From Solidesulfovibrio carbinoliphilus subsp. oakridgensis (GTDB lineage Bacteria; Desulfobacterota; Desulfovibrionia; Desulfovibrionales; Desulfovibrionaceae): a stretch of DNA of 64,000 bases. Below the pieces are notes generated by a model. It was not told where the DNA came from, made no database searches, and worked only from the letters and a program-made list of their open reading frames with translations. The stretch spans positions 3,930,125 to 3,994,124 of the forward strand of contig NZ_CM001368.1 in assembly GCF_000177215.2 (NCBI RefSeq), given 5' to 3'. The translations under genes were made by a program, and so were the position numbers. Shown piece by piece: positions 55,130 through 62,974 of this stretch (position 1 is its first letter; every line of letters begins with the position of its first letter).

Positions 55130-56767
55130 CTATCCCAGGGTCAGGAAGCCGCGTCCTTCGTAGACGCTCGGACCGGCATTCTTCGGCGGGGAGCCCGTCG
55201 CCCCGTTTAAGGCCATAGCTAGGGCGACAAGGCCGTCGATGCGGCCGGTGGATTTGATCTTGTCGAACTTCCTGTTTCCGGCCGGGTCTTTCTGCGCTCG
55301 CACATTCATGGCGCACATGGTTAAAACGGGGTTCATCCCGTGGCGGACTCTCCCCTCTGCCAGGGCATCCTCGAGGATCTCCACGGCCGGGTTCATGTCC
55401 TTGAAGCCTTGGCCGTGGGGAATGAGCCGCAGGCCGTCCGGCATCGGCGGCCATGTCCCGGTGTGATTCTTGGGTGGGGGTGACCAATCGACGCCCTCAA
55501 TCCAGGCGTCCACGCCCTCTTCGTCCAGGGCTCGCTGCAAATCGGCGATGCGCCAGCGGTCGAACTTGATGCCGACGATGTTCATCCGTGACCGGTGTTC
55601 GGCGATGGCGCGTGCCACATAGCGGTAATCAATGGTCTTCCCGGGAACGGCAGTCAGATAGCCCTGGTCGCGCCAAAGGCAATAAGGGACCTTGTCCCGG
55701 TCGGCCCGCTCCTTTAAATTGTCGGCTGGCGTCCAGAAGAACGACAGGACGTGCCAGTTTTTTTCATGGTCTTCTGCCACATATTCAAGCGACGTGAGGT
55801 CATTTTTCCCCGAAAGGTCCAAGCCGCCGGTTACGGGCTGGTCCTCGAAAACGGAAAGGTCCGGCTCTTCGCCGTTGGCCTTCCAGACGTTGGGGGTGAT
55901 GAGGTGGGCGGCCGAAGAAACCCGTTGATTAAGGCGGAGGTTGCGAAATCCGGCCTCCGCGCTCGGCATGGCCTTGGCCGTCCGGGCCGCCTCGCGCATG
56001 TCGGCTGGATTTAAAAAGTCTCCATAGGCCGGGTTTGACAGCTTCCACGCCTCTTCGTCTTCAATATCCATTTCGGGTGGCGTCTCAAAAAGAAAGCACA
56101 CTACCGTGGGGTCATCGATTTCGCCACGCATGACCTTGAGGCCGTAGTCGATTTCCTGAGACAGAAGCGCAGCATCATTCTCTGCCTGAGTGGAGATGAT
56201 CCACATGAGCGGTTCAAGGTGGGCGCCGCGACCCTGCGCCAGTGTGTCGTAAAATTCGCGGTCTGCCCCGAACTGTGCAAGTTCGTCGAAAAGCAGGAGC
56301 GCAGGGCCTATGCCGTGCTTCCCCTTGACCTCGCTGGACAGAGCCTTGAAAATGGACCCGTTTGTTGCAACAAGCTCCTTAGTCGCCGCCTTGACGTTGA
56401 CGACGGAAGAAAGCTCGTCATCCATCTCGACCATTTGTCGGGCATATCGAAAGGTGATTGCCGCTTGCTCGCGTTCGAACGCCGCCGAATAAAGCTGTTC
56501 GTTTGTTTTGGCCTCTGGCCCGCAAAGGTGCGCCAAGACCACACCAGAGACGATAGGTGTTTTCCCGTTTTTTTTGGCGACGGAGTAGATAACCTTGCGG
56601 ACGACACGGTGCCCGTATTCGTCAACAGGATTGTAGACGCGCCGAATTATGTCAGTCTGCCAGTTTCTAAGCCGGAACGGCTGTCCCTGGTGCATTCCCT
56701 CGGGCACGCACAGGCTATTCATGAATCGGACAACCTTGTCGCCCCTGTCCGATTGGTAAATGTTCAA
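55130..56767 (-). CDS. terminase large subunit
   Basis: About 545 residues of the Terminase_1 type. The ATPase motifs are YSVAKKNGKT (Walker A, near 50-60) and LLLFDELAQF (Walker B, near 150), with ISTQAENDA as coupling motif; the nuclease part starts at TGGLDLSGKNDLTS (first catalytic Asp, near 315) and includes DWSPPPKNHTGTW near the end. No ATG fits upstream: the TTG at 56767, in GGGTTGA overlapping the TerS stop, gives the conserved start LNIYQSDRGDKVVRFM; ATG 56722 is the alternative. Confidence 0.93.
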   Translation of the reverse strand: MNIYQSDRGDKVVRFMNSLCVPEGMHQGQPFRLRNWQTDIIRRVYNPVDEYGHRVVRKVIYSVAKKNGKTPIVSGVVLAHLCGPEAKTNEQLYSAAFEREQAAITFRYARQMVEMDDELSSVVNVKAATKELVATNGSIFKALSSEVKGKHGIGPALLLFDELAQFGADREFYDTLAQGRGAHLEPLMWIISTQAENDAALLSQEIDYGLKVMRGEIDDPTVVCFLFETPPEMDIEDEEAWKLSNPAYGDFLNPADMREAARTAKAMPSAEAGFRNLRLNQRVSSAAHLITPNVWKANGEEPDLSVFEDQPVTGGLDLSGKNDLTSLEYVAEDHEKNWHVLSFFWTPADNLKERADRDKVPYCLWRDQGYLTAVPGKTIDYRYVARAIAEHRSRMNIVGIKFDRWRIADLQRALDEEGVDAWIEGVDWSPPPKNHTGTWPPMPDGLRLIPHGQGFKDMNPAVEILEDALAEGRVRHGMNPVLTMCAMNVRAQKDPAGNRKFDKIKSTGRIDGLVALAMALNGATGSPPKNAGPSVYEGRGFLTLG

Positions 56768-57213
56768 CCCTTGCCCCCGAACATGAGCCCGGAACGGCCG
56801 GACGGGGTGGCAACCGGCTTCTCTTCCTTGCCCGCCTGCTTCGGTGACATTCTGGAATTGGCGCACAGGCGCAGGGCCACGGCCAGGGCTTTCATGGTCC
56901 CGTCCGCCGCCGTGCCGATAGCGATAGCCGGGTGGGCTTTCGTGGAGCCGGTCGCCGTTGGGACAATCATCCCCTCTACCGCCAAGGACTGTTCCGCCTC
57001 GACGGCACGGGCATACGCCTCGCAGTACCGGCGCAGAAGGGGAAGGTCGCCGGCCTTGAAGTGGTCGGCCGGGTAGTCCTCGACCACCAGCTTCCACATT
57101 TCCTTCGCCACAGGGCTCATCCCGGAGAACGGCTTGACGCGCTCCACGGGGCGTTTGCCCACCTCGGGGACGGCGGCGAGTGCCTGCTGCGGTTTTGGTC
57201 CTCGTTTACCCAT
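56764..57213 (-). CDS. terminase small subunit (P27 family)
   Basis: The 149 residues begin MGKRGPKPQQALAAVPEVGKRP, the typical P27-type start, then ...SPVAKEMWKLVVEDYPADHFKAGDLPLLRRYCEAYAR (parts) and end SGLMFGGKG. It recognises the phage packaging site and feeds DNA to TerL. The ATG at 57213 has GAGG upstream. An HNH endonuclease gene lies just before it, as in many HK97-like phages. Confidence 0.92.
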   Translation of the reverse strand: MGKRGPKPQQALAAVPEVGKRPVERVKPFSGMSPVAKEMWKLVVEDYPADHFKAGDLPLLRRYCEAYARAVEAEQSLAVEGMIVPTATGSTKAHPAIAIGTAADGTMKALAVALRLCANSRMSPKQAGKEEKPVATPSGRSGLMFGGKG

Positions 57214-57344
57214 GGCCGACCTCAACTTTTCCTTGCGTTAAAACGAAATTTTTGGGATAAAATGACCGGGAAAAGCACCCCAAAAGCCAGACGAAACTCT
57301 ACGTGATTGGGCCACATCGGTTTCCAGCCCAACAACCCCAAAGA

Positions 57345-57656
57345 TTACACCACCCTATCCCTGTAGCACGGATGCGCCGGGTCAATCGGCATCCCATCGG
57401 GTCCGCACCCTCGCCGCACCCACGGCCGCCCCTGTTTGTCGGCGACGGTCTTGCTCTTGTGGCAGGCCCCGCAGGCCGAAGCGAGGTTGTCCCAGGCCCA
57501 AGGGTCCCCGCCGTTGTTGATGGCCTGTTTGTGGTCCACCTCGGTTGCGATGGCCTGAGCCTGCTGGGGGCAATACTCGCACATGGGGTTCGCCCGCAGC
57601 TTGGCAGCCCGCAGTTTGCGCCACCTAGCCATGTTGTAGGGGTAGCCTCCGCTCAT
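57345..57656 (-). CDS. HNH endonuclease
   Basis: The 103 residues start at ATG 57656 (MSGGYPYNMARWRKLR), overlapping the preceding stop by four bases. The HNH fold shows CEYCPQQ, TEVDHKQAINNGGDPWAWDNL (catalytic His and Asn) and CGACHKSKT; the two Cys pairs bind zinc. In HK97-like phages an HNH protein next to terminase helps cos cutting and packaging. Confidence 0.92.
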   Translation of the reverse strand: MSGGYPYNMARWRKLRAAKLRANPMCEYCPQQAQAIATEVDHKQAINNGGDPWAWDNLASACGACHKSKTVADKQGRPWVRRGCGPDGMPIDPAHPCYRDRVV

Positions 57657-57850
57657 CTCCCCACCTCCTGCATCGCCCTTGTCTCCCCGCTCCCGCACCA
57701 TGGGCACCGGCCCCTGCCAGCAAGCGCGCCCAACACCGAAACCGTGAACACCGTCCCGCACCCCACGCACCAGCGGTGTGACTTGGCCCGAGCCCAGCAC
57801 ACGGTCATATCCTCGGCCGGGTCGAGGTAGACGGGCTCACGGTCCAGCAT
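57653..57850 (-). CDS. small zinc-ribbon protein
   Basis: The 65 residues include WCVGCGTVF and CPWCGSGE, a two-pair zinc ribbon. It overlaps both neighbours by a few bases (ATGA and ATAA patterns) and is part of the leftward chain. Function unknown. Confidence 0.65.
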   Translation of the reverse strand: MLDREPVYLDPAEDMTVCWARAKSHRWCVGCGTVFTVSVLGALAGRGRCPWCGSGETRAMQEVGR

Positions 57851-58071
57851 TATCGACCCTCAAAAACATAGGCCGGCACAGGTGCTACCCGGCCATCGAT
57901 CCGCTGCACCAGCTTGCGCCCCACCCTACATAGCCCGGCGGCTAGGGCCTGCTTGATCCTGCGCCGAGTCAACTCGGGAGACATGCCGGTCTGCTCCATG
58001 ATCTCGGCCGTGGTATAGCCATCGCCTCCGACCTGAAACGCGAGACCGGCAAAGAGAGCGTCGAAGTCCAT
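57850..58071 (-). CDS. small HTH protein
   Basis: The 73 residues include GGDGYTTAEIMEQTGMSPELTRRRIKQALAAG (parts), a clear winged or simple helix-turn-helix, followed by a beta hairpin. The start is ATG 58071 or the GTG at 58077, which overlaps the preceding stop (GTGA). A small transcription factor is the likely role. Confidence 0.7.
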   Translation of the reverse strand: MDFDALFAGLAFQVGGDGYTTAEIMEQTGMSPELTRRRIKQALAAGLCRVGRKLVQRIDGRVAPVPAYVFEGR

Positions 58072-58073
58072 GG

Positions 58074-58859
58074 TCACGCTTTCACAGCACGCGGACGAGC
58101 CGACCGAATCTTGAGTATGTGCGGCATCCATGTGTAACTCCCGTTGTCGGCCACATCGAAATGCACGAGGCCATAATGGACCAGCCCCGAACACTGCCGG
58201 GAACCGAACTTGCTGCCCATTCCCTGGAGGGCGGGCAGGGTCATAGCGAGATAATCAGCGTCCCCATTGAACGCGAAATAGTGGACGTGGGATCGTAGGA
58301 TGACATTGGCCTTCGGGGCTCCGTCCTGCTCGGCCCAAAGCTGGTTCCACAGCCGCTCCCGGGCCATGGCAGTGTGCCGGCCGTGCGGGACCTGGGACGA
58401 TCCCACCTTGTGCTTGGCGTCGAACACGCAGCCGTTGACGTCCACCCATTCGTGCCCGCCAATGGATGCGCCCACCTTGTCGGCTACTATCTCCTCCATG
58501 TCCTCGCCGTCGGCCGAAACATGATAGGGCGTTCCGTGGGTGCAGACGATCCGCCCGGCCTTGACCTCACGTATGCAGGCGGCGGCAATGTCTGCCTGAG
58601 CGCGTAGGTCGGACGTGACAAGCTCGGTCCCTCCCGAGCGAGAGCCCTTGCCGTCGATCATGTCGCCGTTGACCAGGAGCACATCCACGGGCTGAAGGGC
58701 GGCTATCGTGCGCTCGTACCAGCTCCAGCACTCCCGTTGCATGGCTCCACGTGCCTGCATGTAGTCCGGCCCCATGCCGGCACGGTACTGCCAAGCGGGA
58801 GGGGTGAGGCCGGCGAAATGCCCGGCGTGGATATCGCCCATGGCAACCACGCGCTTCAT
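58074..58859 (-). CDS. metallophosphoesterase-like protein
   Basis: The 261 residues begin MKRVVAMGDIHAGHFAG, the GD(I/T)H motif of calcineurin-like phosphoesterases. LLVNGDMIDG (about 72-81) is the GDxxD-like block and VILRSHVHYFAF (about 202-213) the GH(T/V)H-like block, with RSHVHY in place of GHTH. It may act on nucleotides or DNA ends. ATG 58859 overlaps the previous stop by four bases. Confidence 0.8.
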   Translation of the reverse strand: MKRVVAMGDIHAGHFAGLTPPAWQYRAGMGPDYMQARGAMQRECWSWYERTIAALQPVDVLLVNGDMIDGKGSRSGGTELVTSDLRAQADIAAACIREVKAGRIVCTHGTPYHVSADGEDMEEIVADKVGASIGGHEWVDVNGCVFDAKHKVGSSQVPHGRHTAMARERLWNQLWAEQDGAPKANVILRSHVHYFAFNGDADYLAMTLPALQGMGSKFGSRQCSGLVHYGLVHFDVADNGSYTWMPHILKIRSARPRAVKA

Positions 58860-59299
58860 CTCGCGCACCTGCGGCGCCTGACCGGGCGGGCCTCGCGGTC
58901 CCGCTTAAACTCGTCCAGCGACCTCGGCCCGTCTCCCCTGCCGTCCTGGATCATGGGCGCGGCGTGCGCTGCGGTGGTGCACCCATGGCCCATCTGATGG
59001 TCCACCAGTGACCCATCCATCTCTCCATCCTGTATATAGGGGGGCCGGAATTTGTAGACCGTGGCCCGTGGCGTCCTGTGTCGCTCGATCACCCCTTTGC
59101 CGATCAGCCCGGCAATGGAGCGCGTGAGCTGCCCCAGGCTGAGCCGCGTCCGGGCCTGCATCGTGGCCCGCTTGAGCCAGACCGTGCCCGTGGATTTGTC
59201 GGCAGCGAGTGCCATCATGAGTCCCACCAGTGTCTCATGCGGCGACAGGTCCGCCCTGGCTTGGACCATAGCCGCGAGGGCGATGCCGAGGGATGCCAC
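58856..59299 (-). CDS. HTH replication/regulatory protein
   Basis: The 147 residues have a winged-helix-like part (about 15-90: LSPHETLVGLMMALAADKSTGTVWLKRATMQARTRLSLGQLTRSIAGLIGKGVIERHR in parts) that resembles the N-terminal HTH of phage replication initiators, and a basic, disordered C-terminal tail rich in Arg. It lies between the metallophosphoesterase and the ERCC4 nuclease genes. Role inferred. Confidence 0.6.
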   Translation of the reverse strand: MASLGIALAAMVQARADLSPHETLVGLMMALAADKSTGTVWLKRATMQARTRLSLGQLTRSIAGLIGKGVIERHRTPRATVYKFRPPYIQDGEMDGSLVDHQMGHGCTTAAHAAPMIQDGRGDGPRSLDEFKRDREARPVRRRRCAR

Positions 59300-59302
59300 A
59301 CG

Positions 59303-59746
59303 CTACGCGACCGCCTTATACCGTCGCTCGACCGTCCGCCAAAAGTGCCGCAGGAACGAATACGTAAACCTCTCGGCTCCCCTCCGGTCCTGGGCGAAAT
59401 AGAACGTCAGGCGGTACCGGCACATGAACGCCACCACCGACTCATAGGCGGCCTGGGGATTGAGCTTGGACCTGTAGTTGCCCGTGACCAGATCGGACAG
59501 CGGCGACTCGACGACCACGGCCGCAGCCTCATGCCCCCGCAACCGCTCAAGCTCGTGCTCGAACCGCTCTCGCTCCCGCCCCAGGCACGCCACCAGATCG
59601 GGCAGGCTCTTGCGCTCGACGGCCACCAGCGATTCCAGGCCCGGGATGGAGTAGTCGCCGGCTTGGAGCGTGCCGGCCGTGATCTCGACGTCGTAGCCGG
59701 CGAAAGAGAAGGGGGCCTGCTCCCGCGTGTCCACGATGATCCGCAT
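59303..59746 (-). CDS. ERCC4-type nuclease
   Basis: The 147 residues begin MRIIVDTREQAPFSF; VDTREQ is the start of the ERCC4 nuclease motif, followed by LQAGDYSI (GDY) and VAVERKSLPDLVACL (ERKxxxD). All catalytic blocks are present. Phage versions act in recombination or structure-specific cutting. ATG 59746 has GAGG upstream; an upstream GTG overlaps the holin stop (GTGA). Confidence 0.9.
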   Translation of the reverse strand: MRIIVDTREQAPFSFAGYDVEITAGTLQAGDYSIPGLESLVAVERKSLPDLVACLGRERERFEHELERLRGHEAAAVVVESPLSDLVTGNYRSKLNPQAAYESVVAFMCRYRLTFYFAQDRRGAERFTYSFLRHFWRTVERRYKAVA

Positions 59747-59757
59747 AACCGGCCGCC

Positions 59758-60108
59758 TCACAGGTCACACTTCTCGGCGCCGGCCAGGAGCTTGCGCGAA
59801 AAGATGGAGAGGAGTTGCGGCCCGGAGAATCCGGCCATGCCCACGATCCCAGCCTGAATCCCGCCGGGGATGGACGTGGACTCCAGGAGGAGCCAGGTCA
59901 CAAACCCCGCGAAAAACGCCGTGACCGCCCCGATGACCACGTCGAGGAGCAGCACGCGGAGAGGACATGCTTTGCGCTTGTGAGCGATGAGCGCCCGGAC
60001 GACACCCCCGAGAACAGCCAGGCCAACAGCCGGCAAGGCCTCCAGCCAGTGGTACAGAGAGGCCAGCCAGTCAGGCAGAGCAGGGGAGGGCGTCGGAACG
60101 GGGCTCAT
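59758..60108 (-). CDS. putative holin (phage holin-3/LydA-like)
   Basis: The 116 residues have about three hydrophobic helices (about 25-42, 55-75 and 85-105) with the pattern LGGVVRALIAHKRK and GFSGPQLLSIFSRKLL, seen in class of phage holins near lysis genes. ATG 60108 overlaps the stop of the PLA2-like gene (ATGA). Position in the lysis cassette supports the call. Confidence 0.7.
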   Translation of the reverse strand: MSPVPTPSPALPDWLASLYHWLEALPAVGLAVLGGVVRALIAHKRKACPLRVLLLDVVIGAVTAFFAGFVTWLLLESTSIPGGIQAGIVGMAGFSGPQLLSIFSRKLLAGAEKCDL

Positions 60109-60443
60109 TGTTTCGCTCCAAAAAACTGCGCTCCGCACTCCCGCACGGACCTGTAAAATATGGCTGCCCCGGCCATACGGGCCGATTCGAGTGGACCGCC
60201 AGCCTCCAGGACAGTGATGCAGATATTGAGGTAGAGCCGGATGTCGTCCTCAAGCCGCTTCGCCTCGTCCCCGCCCTCGCCATAGCCCCAATCGTGGATA
60301 TTGCACGGCTCTGTGATGCACAGGCCAAACAGATGGTCGGGGATGAGGTCCACGCGCCAACCGCCCGGCCCGCACCCGTTGACGACGGCGGCGCGCTCGG
60401 CCTGGCTGGCTGCGAGGTAGGACTCGGGGGCGAGGAGATTCAT
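60105..60443 (-). CDS. phage protein with phospholipase A2-like motif
   Basis: The 112 residues contain NGCGPGGWRVDLIPDHLFG and CNIHDWGYG (about 27-58). The CxxHDxxY pattern is like the catalytic CCxxHDxC segment of phospholipase A2 folds. It lies between the Rz1-like and holin genes, overlapping both by four bases, so a role in envelope disruption during lysis is possible. No calcium-loop check was possible. Confidence 0.6.
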   Translation of the reverse strand: MNLLAPESYLAASQAERAAVVNGCGPGGWRVDLIPDHLFGLCITEPCNIHDWGYGEGGDEAKRLEDDIRLYLNICITVLEAGGPLESARMAGAAIFYRSVRECGAQFFGAKQ

Positions 60444-60799
60444 TTCGAGGCCACCTCCGCAATCGCCGTCACCCTGGCCCGTGCCCGGCCGTACAGATCG
60501 AGAGCCGCCAGCAGGTCGCCGCGGGTGGCCACGGCTTCCAGGTCCACGATGTCAGCCCGCAGGTCAGCCAGGCCCGGAACGGCTCCCTTGGCCTGCAACG
60601 CCGTGTAGCTGGCCCACAGCCATTCGACGCCGGCCGCGATCCTGGCCGGCAGCGTGGACACGGCTTCGGTCGCCTGGACCCCGTCCGGCCCGGAGGAGGC
60701 GGGGGAGCGGCCCCCTCCGGTGGACGTGGCGGGTGGGAGGATGCACCCTGGCAACGCGAGATATGCGGCGAGGAGAGCGAGGCAGACGCGGCTACGCAT
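60440..60799 (-). CDS. lipoprotein, Rz1-like spanin candidate
   Basis: The 119 residues have a lipoprotein signal (MRSRVCLALLAAYLALPGC, lipobox LALPGC, lipid on Cys19) followed by a Pro/Gly/Ser linker and helical parts. Location next to endolysin and holin fits an outer-membrane spanin (u- or Rz1-like). It overlaps the endolysin stop by eight bases. Confidence 0.65.
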   Translation of the reverse strand: MRSRVCLALLAAYLALPGCILPPATSTGGGRSPASSGPDGVQATEAVSTLPARIAAGVEWLWASYTALQAKGAVPGLADLRADIVDLEAVATRGDLLAALDLYGRARARVTAIAEVASK

Positions 60800-61706
60800 T
60801 GCGGCCTCCGATGGGCCGGGCAGTGACGCGGCCCCACACGGCCAGCGAGGCCAGGGCCGTGGAGATGAGCGGGGAGAGGTCGGGGACGGTGTAGATTTGG
60901 CCGCCGATGCGGAGGGCGACGTCCCAGGCGTTGGCCCCGAGCAGTTGCAGCCCAAGCATCCCGAGGACGCCATAGATGGTCTTGGACTTGGCCAGGGCCT
61001 TGAGGACGACGGTCAGCCGAGAAACATCCGGTAGACCCGGCTCCACCGCATCGCCCATCGTCGTGCCGTCGCCCGGGACATCCGACAGTCCACCAGTCGG
61101 CATTCGAGGTGCAGGGGGTTCAGTCGGTGCTGGAGCCAGGACCGCAGGCGCTTGCACATTGGCGACCTCCTGCACGTACTTTATCAGGTCAGCCGTCCGA
61201 TTCGCCCATCCATCGGCAAATACGGCAAGGGCCGGCTTCGCGGCGATGAGGCGCTTGTAAAAGGCTTCGCGCTCTTGGACACAGCGCAAGGCAAGCAGTT
61301 CGTCGTCCAGAGCCGCCACCCTGGCCCGCGTCTTCGGACCGAGCTTGCCGTCTTCGTCGATCTTTTGGCCGTCGAAGGCGTTACAAGCCGCCTGGAGCAG
61401 AAGGACGGCACGGCCGCGGCCACAGTTCACCGAGGCGTCATAGTGGGCGATGCCGGTCAGGGCGGGAAACGAGTCGAGGTCTTGGCAGGTCCAGAATTCT
61501 TGCTTGAGCAGGGCGGATGCGGCGGCCGGGGTCAACGCCCGGATGTCGTCGGCGTCAATATCCCCGTCGCCGTCGACATCATGCCCCTGGGCGCGGAGAA
61601 ACTGGAAAGAGACGCCGTATTTTGTGACGCCCCCCGGGTCGGCCTTGTTGTCGGATAGGCCGCCCTCCCATTTTGTGCGGAATTTGTCGGCTTCGGTGAA
61701 ACCCAT
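60792..61706 (-). CDS. endolysin (GH108) with C-terminal membrane domain
   Basis: The 304 residues have a GH108 domain (about 1-95) with catalytic Glu in KWEGGLSDNKADPGGVTKYGVS (parts; about 13-34), interrupted by a Ca-binding-like loop DVDGDGDIDADD (about 43-54), then a PG_binding_3 domain (about 100-185, FADGWANRTADLI). The C-terminus (about 235-300, SKTIYGVLGMLGLQLLG ... LASLAVWGRVTARP) is hydrophobic and looks like a holin-type membrane domain. Such a fusion would tether the enzyme. Confidence 0.85.
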   Translation of the reverse strand: MGFTEADKFRTKWEGGLSDNKADPGGVTKYGVSFQFLRAQGHDVDGDGDIDADDIRALTPAAASALLKQEFWTCQDLDSFPALTGIAHYDASVNCGRGRAVLLLQAACNAFDGQKIDEDGKLGPKTRARVAALDDELLALRCVQEREAFYKRLIAAKPALAVFADGWANRTADLIKYVQEVANVQAPAVLAPAPTEPPAPRMPTGGLSDVPGDGTTMGDAVEPGLPDVSRLTVVLKALAKSKTIYGVLGMLGLQLLGANAWDVALRIGGQIYTVPDLSPLISTALASLAVWGRVTARPIGGRNA

Positions 61707-61850
61707 GCGGCCCTCCCAAATCCCGGACGGGCCGGGCGGATGGGCCTAATTCTACTCCCGCTTTTTGGGCTCCCTCAGCCAGCGACAGCCACAGGCAACC
61801 ACCGACAAGAATTGGCTATTGACAAGTTTCAAAAAACTTTCACGGGCCAC

Positions 61851-61879
61851 TTGACAGTCTCCGCTAGAGTAGCTACTGT
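61851..61879 (+). promoter_or_regulatory. early rightward promoter with palindrome
   Basis: TTGACA (61851-61856), exactly 17 bases, TACTGT (61874-61879), 53 bases before the first early gene. The perfect 10-bp palindrome AGTAGCTACT (61868-61877) overlaps the -10 and recalls the AGTA...TACT half-sites of the island A operator. A second TTGACA stands at 61819-61824. Confidence 0.65.
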
Positions 61880-61931
61880 CTACTCAACGGCGGACGGGAT
61901 TGGCCCGGAGCAAAACCGAAAGGAGACCACC

Positions 61932-62213
61932 ATGAGAGCCATCGAAAACACCAGCGGCACCTACCTCGTGATCGGCAATCGCGGCCTCGGGATCGAACTC
62001 CAGGTTGTGGGCGAGTGGGCCACCCGCGAACAGGCTCAAATGGTGCTTGATGGCCTCAATATGGCCGCCGGGTACTGGTACGAGTTGTTCATTTTGGCCC
62101 CTGGCGAGTCCACCACGTTTGACCCTGGCCTTGAACTCGCGCCTTACGACGACACGGCATGCCACAACAAGCCCGGGGATTTTCTTTTCGATCCTACCGC
62201 ACCCCTGGCCTAG
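61932..62213 (+). CDS. early phage protein, hypothetical
   Basis: The 93 residues (MRAIENTSGTYLVIGNRGLGIELQVVGEW...) have a beta-rich front and a helix ATREQAQMVLDGLNMA. AGGAGA precedes the ATG. First gene of a rightward early operon of four. No family recognised. Confidence 0.65.
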   Translation: MRAIENTSGTYLVIGNRGLGIELQVVGEWATREQAQMVLDGLNMAAGYWYELFILAPGESTTFDPGLELAPYDDTACHNKPGDFLFDPTAPLA

Positions 62214-62234
62214 CCGACCCCAAAGGAGCTCTCC

Positions 62235-62666
62235 ATGGTCACCAACACGACAGACCTCCCCGACAACCTGGACGACCTCAAGGCCCTGCGCAACTCCACA
62301 ATGTCGGCCTACATCACGGCCCGAGAGGCAGAGCAGGAACGGAACGACGAAGAGGACTACACCCCCGGCGACAGTGCCCGGCTGATGGCTACCCTGCGGG
62401 TCATTGATGCCAAAATTCACACCATGCCGAAGCCTGCACCAATAGAAGAACCGATTATTGATCCAAACAACGAGATGACATGGCCGTCCATGCAAAGTGG
62501 ACTGGTTACTGTAGAAATGGCGTATCTCATGGGGAGACACGCGGCTGTTACTCCTGGCTGCATCCACCCGGATCAAGGCGAAAAACATGGCTTTTTTGGT
62601 CCAGTAACCAGCGCATATCGGAGAGGATGGGAAGACGCAACAAAGACAAACGGGCAGGGGGAATGA
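62235..62666 (+). CDS. early phage protein, hypothetical
   Basis: The 143 residues are mainly helical and acidic in the first half (DLPDNLDDLKALRNSTMSAYITAREAEQERNDEED in parts); the C-terminal half (MAYLMGRHAAVTPGCIHPDQGEKHGFFGPVTSAYRRGWEDA in parts) may form a small fold of its own. AAAGGAG lies upstream. No family recognised. Confidence 0.65.
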   Translation: MVTNTTDLPDNLDDLKALRNSTMSAYITAREAEQERNDEEDYTPGDSARLMATLRVIDAKIHTMPKPAPIEEPIIDPNNEMTWPSMQSGLVTVEMAYLMGRHAAVTPGCIHPDQGEKHGFFGPVTSAYRRGWEDATKTNGQGE

Positions 62667-62667
62667 A

Positions 62668-62970
62668 ATGTTACACGAGATTGATGGATATGAATTGATT
62701 CCGGATAGCTGGGGCCACGCCGACAAAATAAACAACATCCTCATTGCGAACAACATAAAAAATAAGGCTATTCAAGTTTGTGCTAGATATAATTACACCA
62801 CAGTTTATTGGATGTGGGTCACGTTTGGCGACCACCATTTTATTCGAGAGGCCATCGACAAGGCAGTTAATGCGCTGCAAGAGAAATTCGGTCCTGGGTT
62901 GCCCGTACACAACAATTACGAACTAGCCAAAACCCTTGTCCCCTCCAACGCTCAACCCCCTCAGAGGTAA
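62668..62970 (+). CDS. early phage protein, hypothetical
   Basis: The 100 residues include NNIKNKAIQVCARYNYTTVYWMWVTFGDHHFIREAIDKAVNALQEKFG (parts), with an alpha/beta look. It starts one base after the previous stop and is more A+T-rich than its neighbours. No family recognised. Confidence 0.6.
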   Translation: MLHEIDGYELIPDSWGHADKINNILIANNIKNKAIQVCARYNYTTVYWMWVTFGDHHFIREAIDKAVNALQEKFGPGLPVHNNYELAKTLVPSNAQPPQR

Positions 62971-62974
62971 TATC

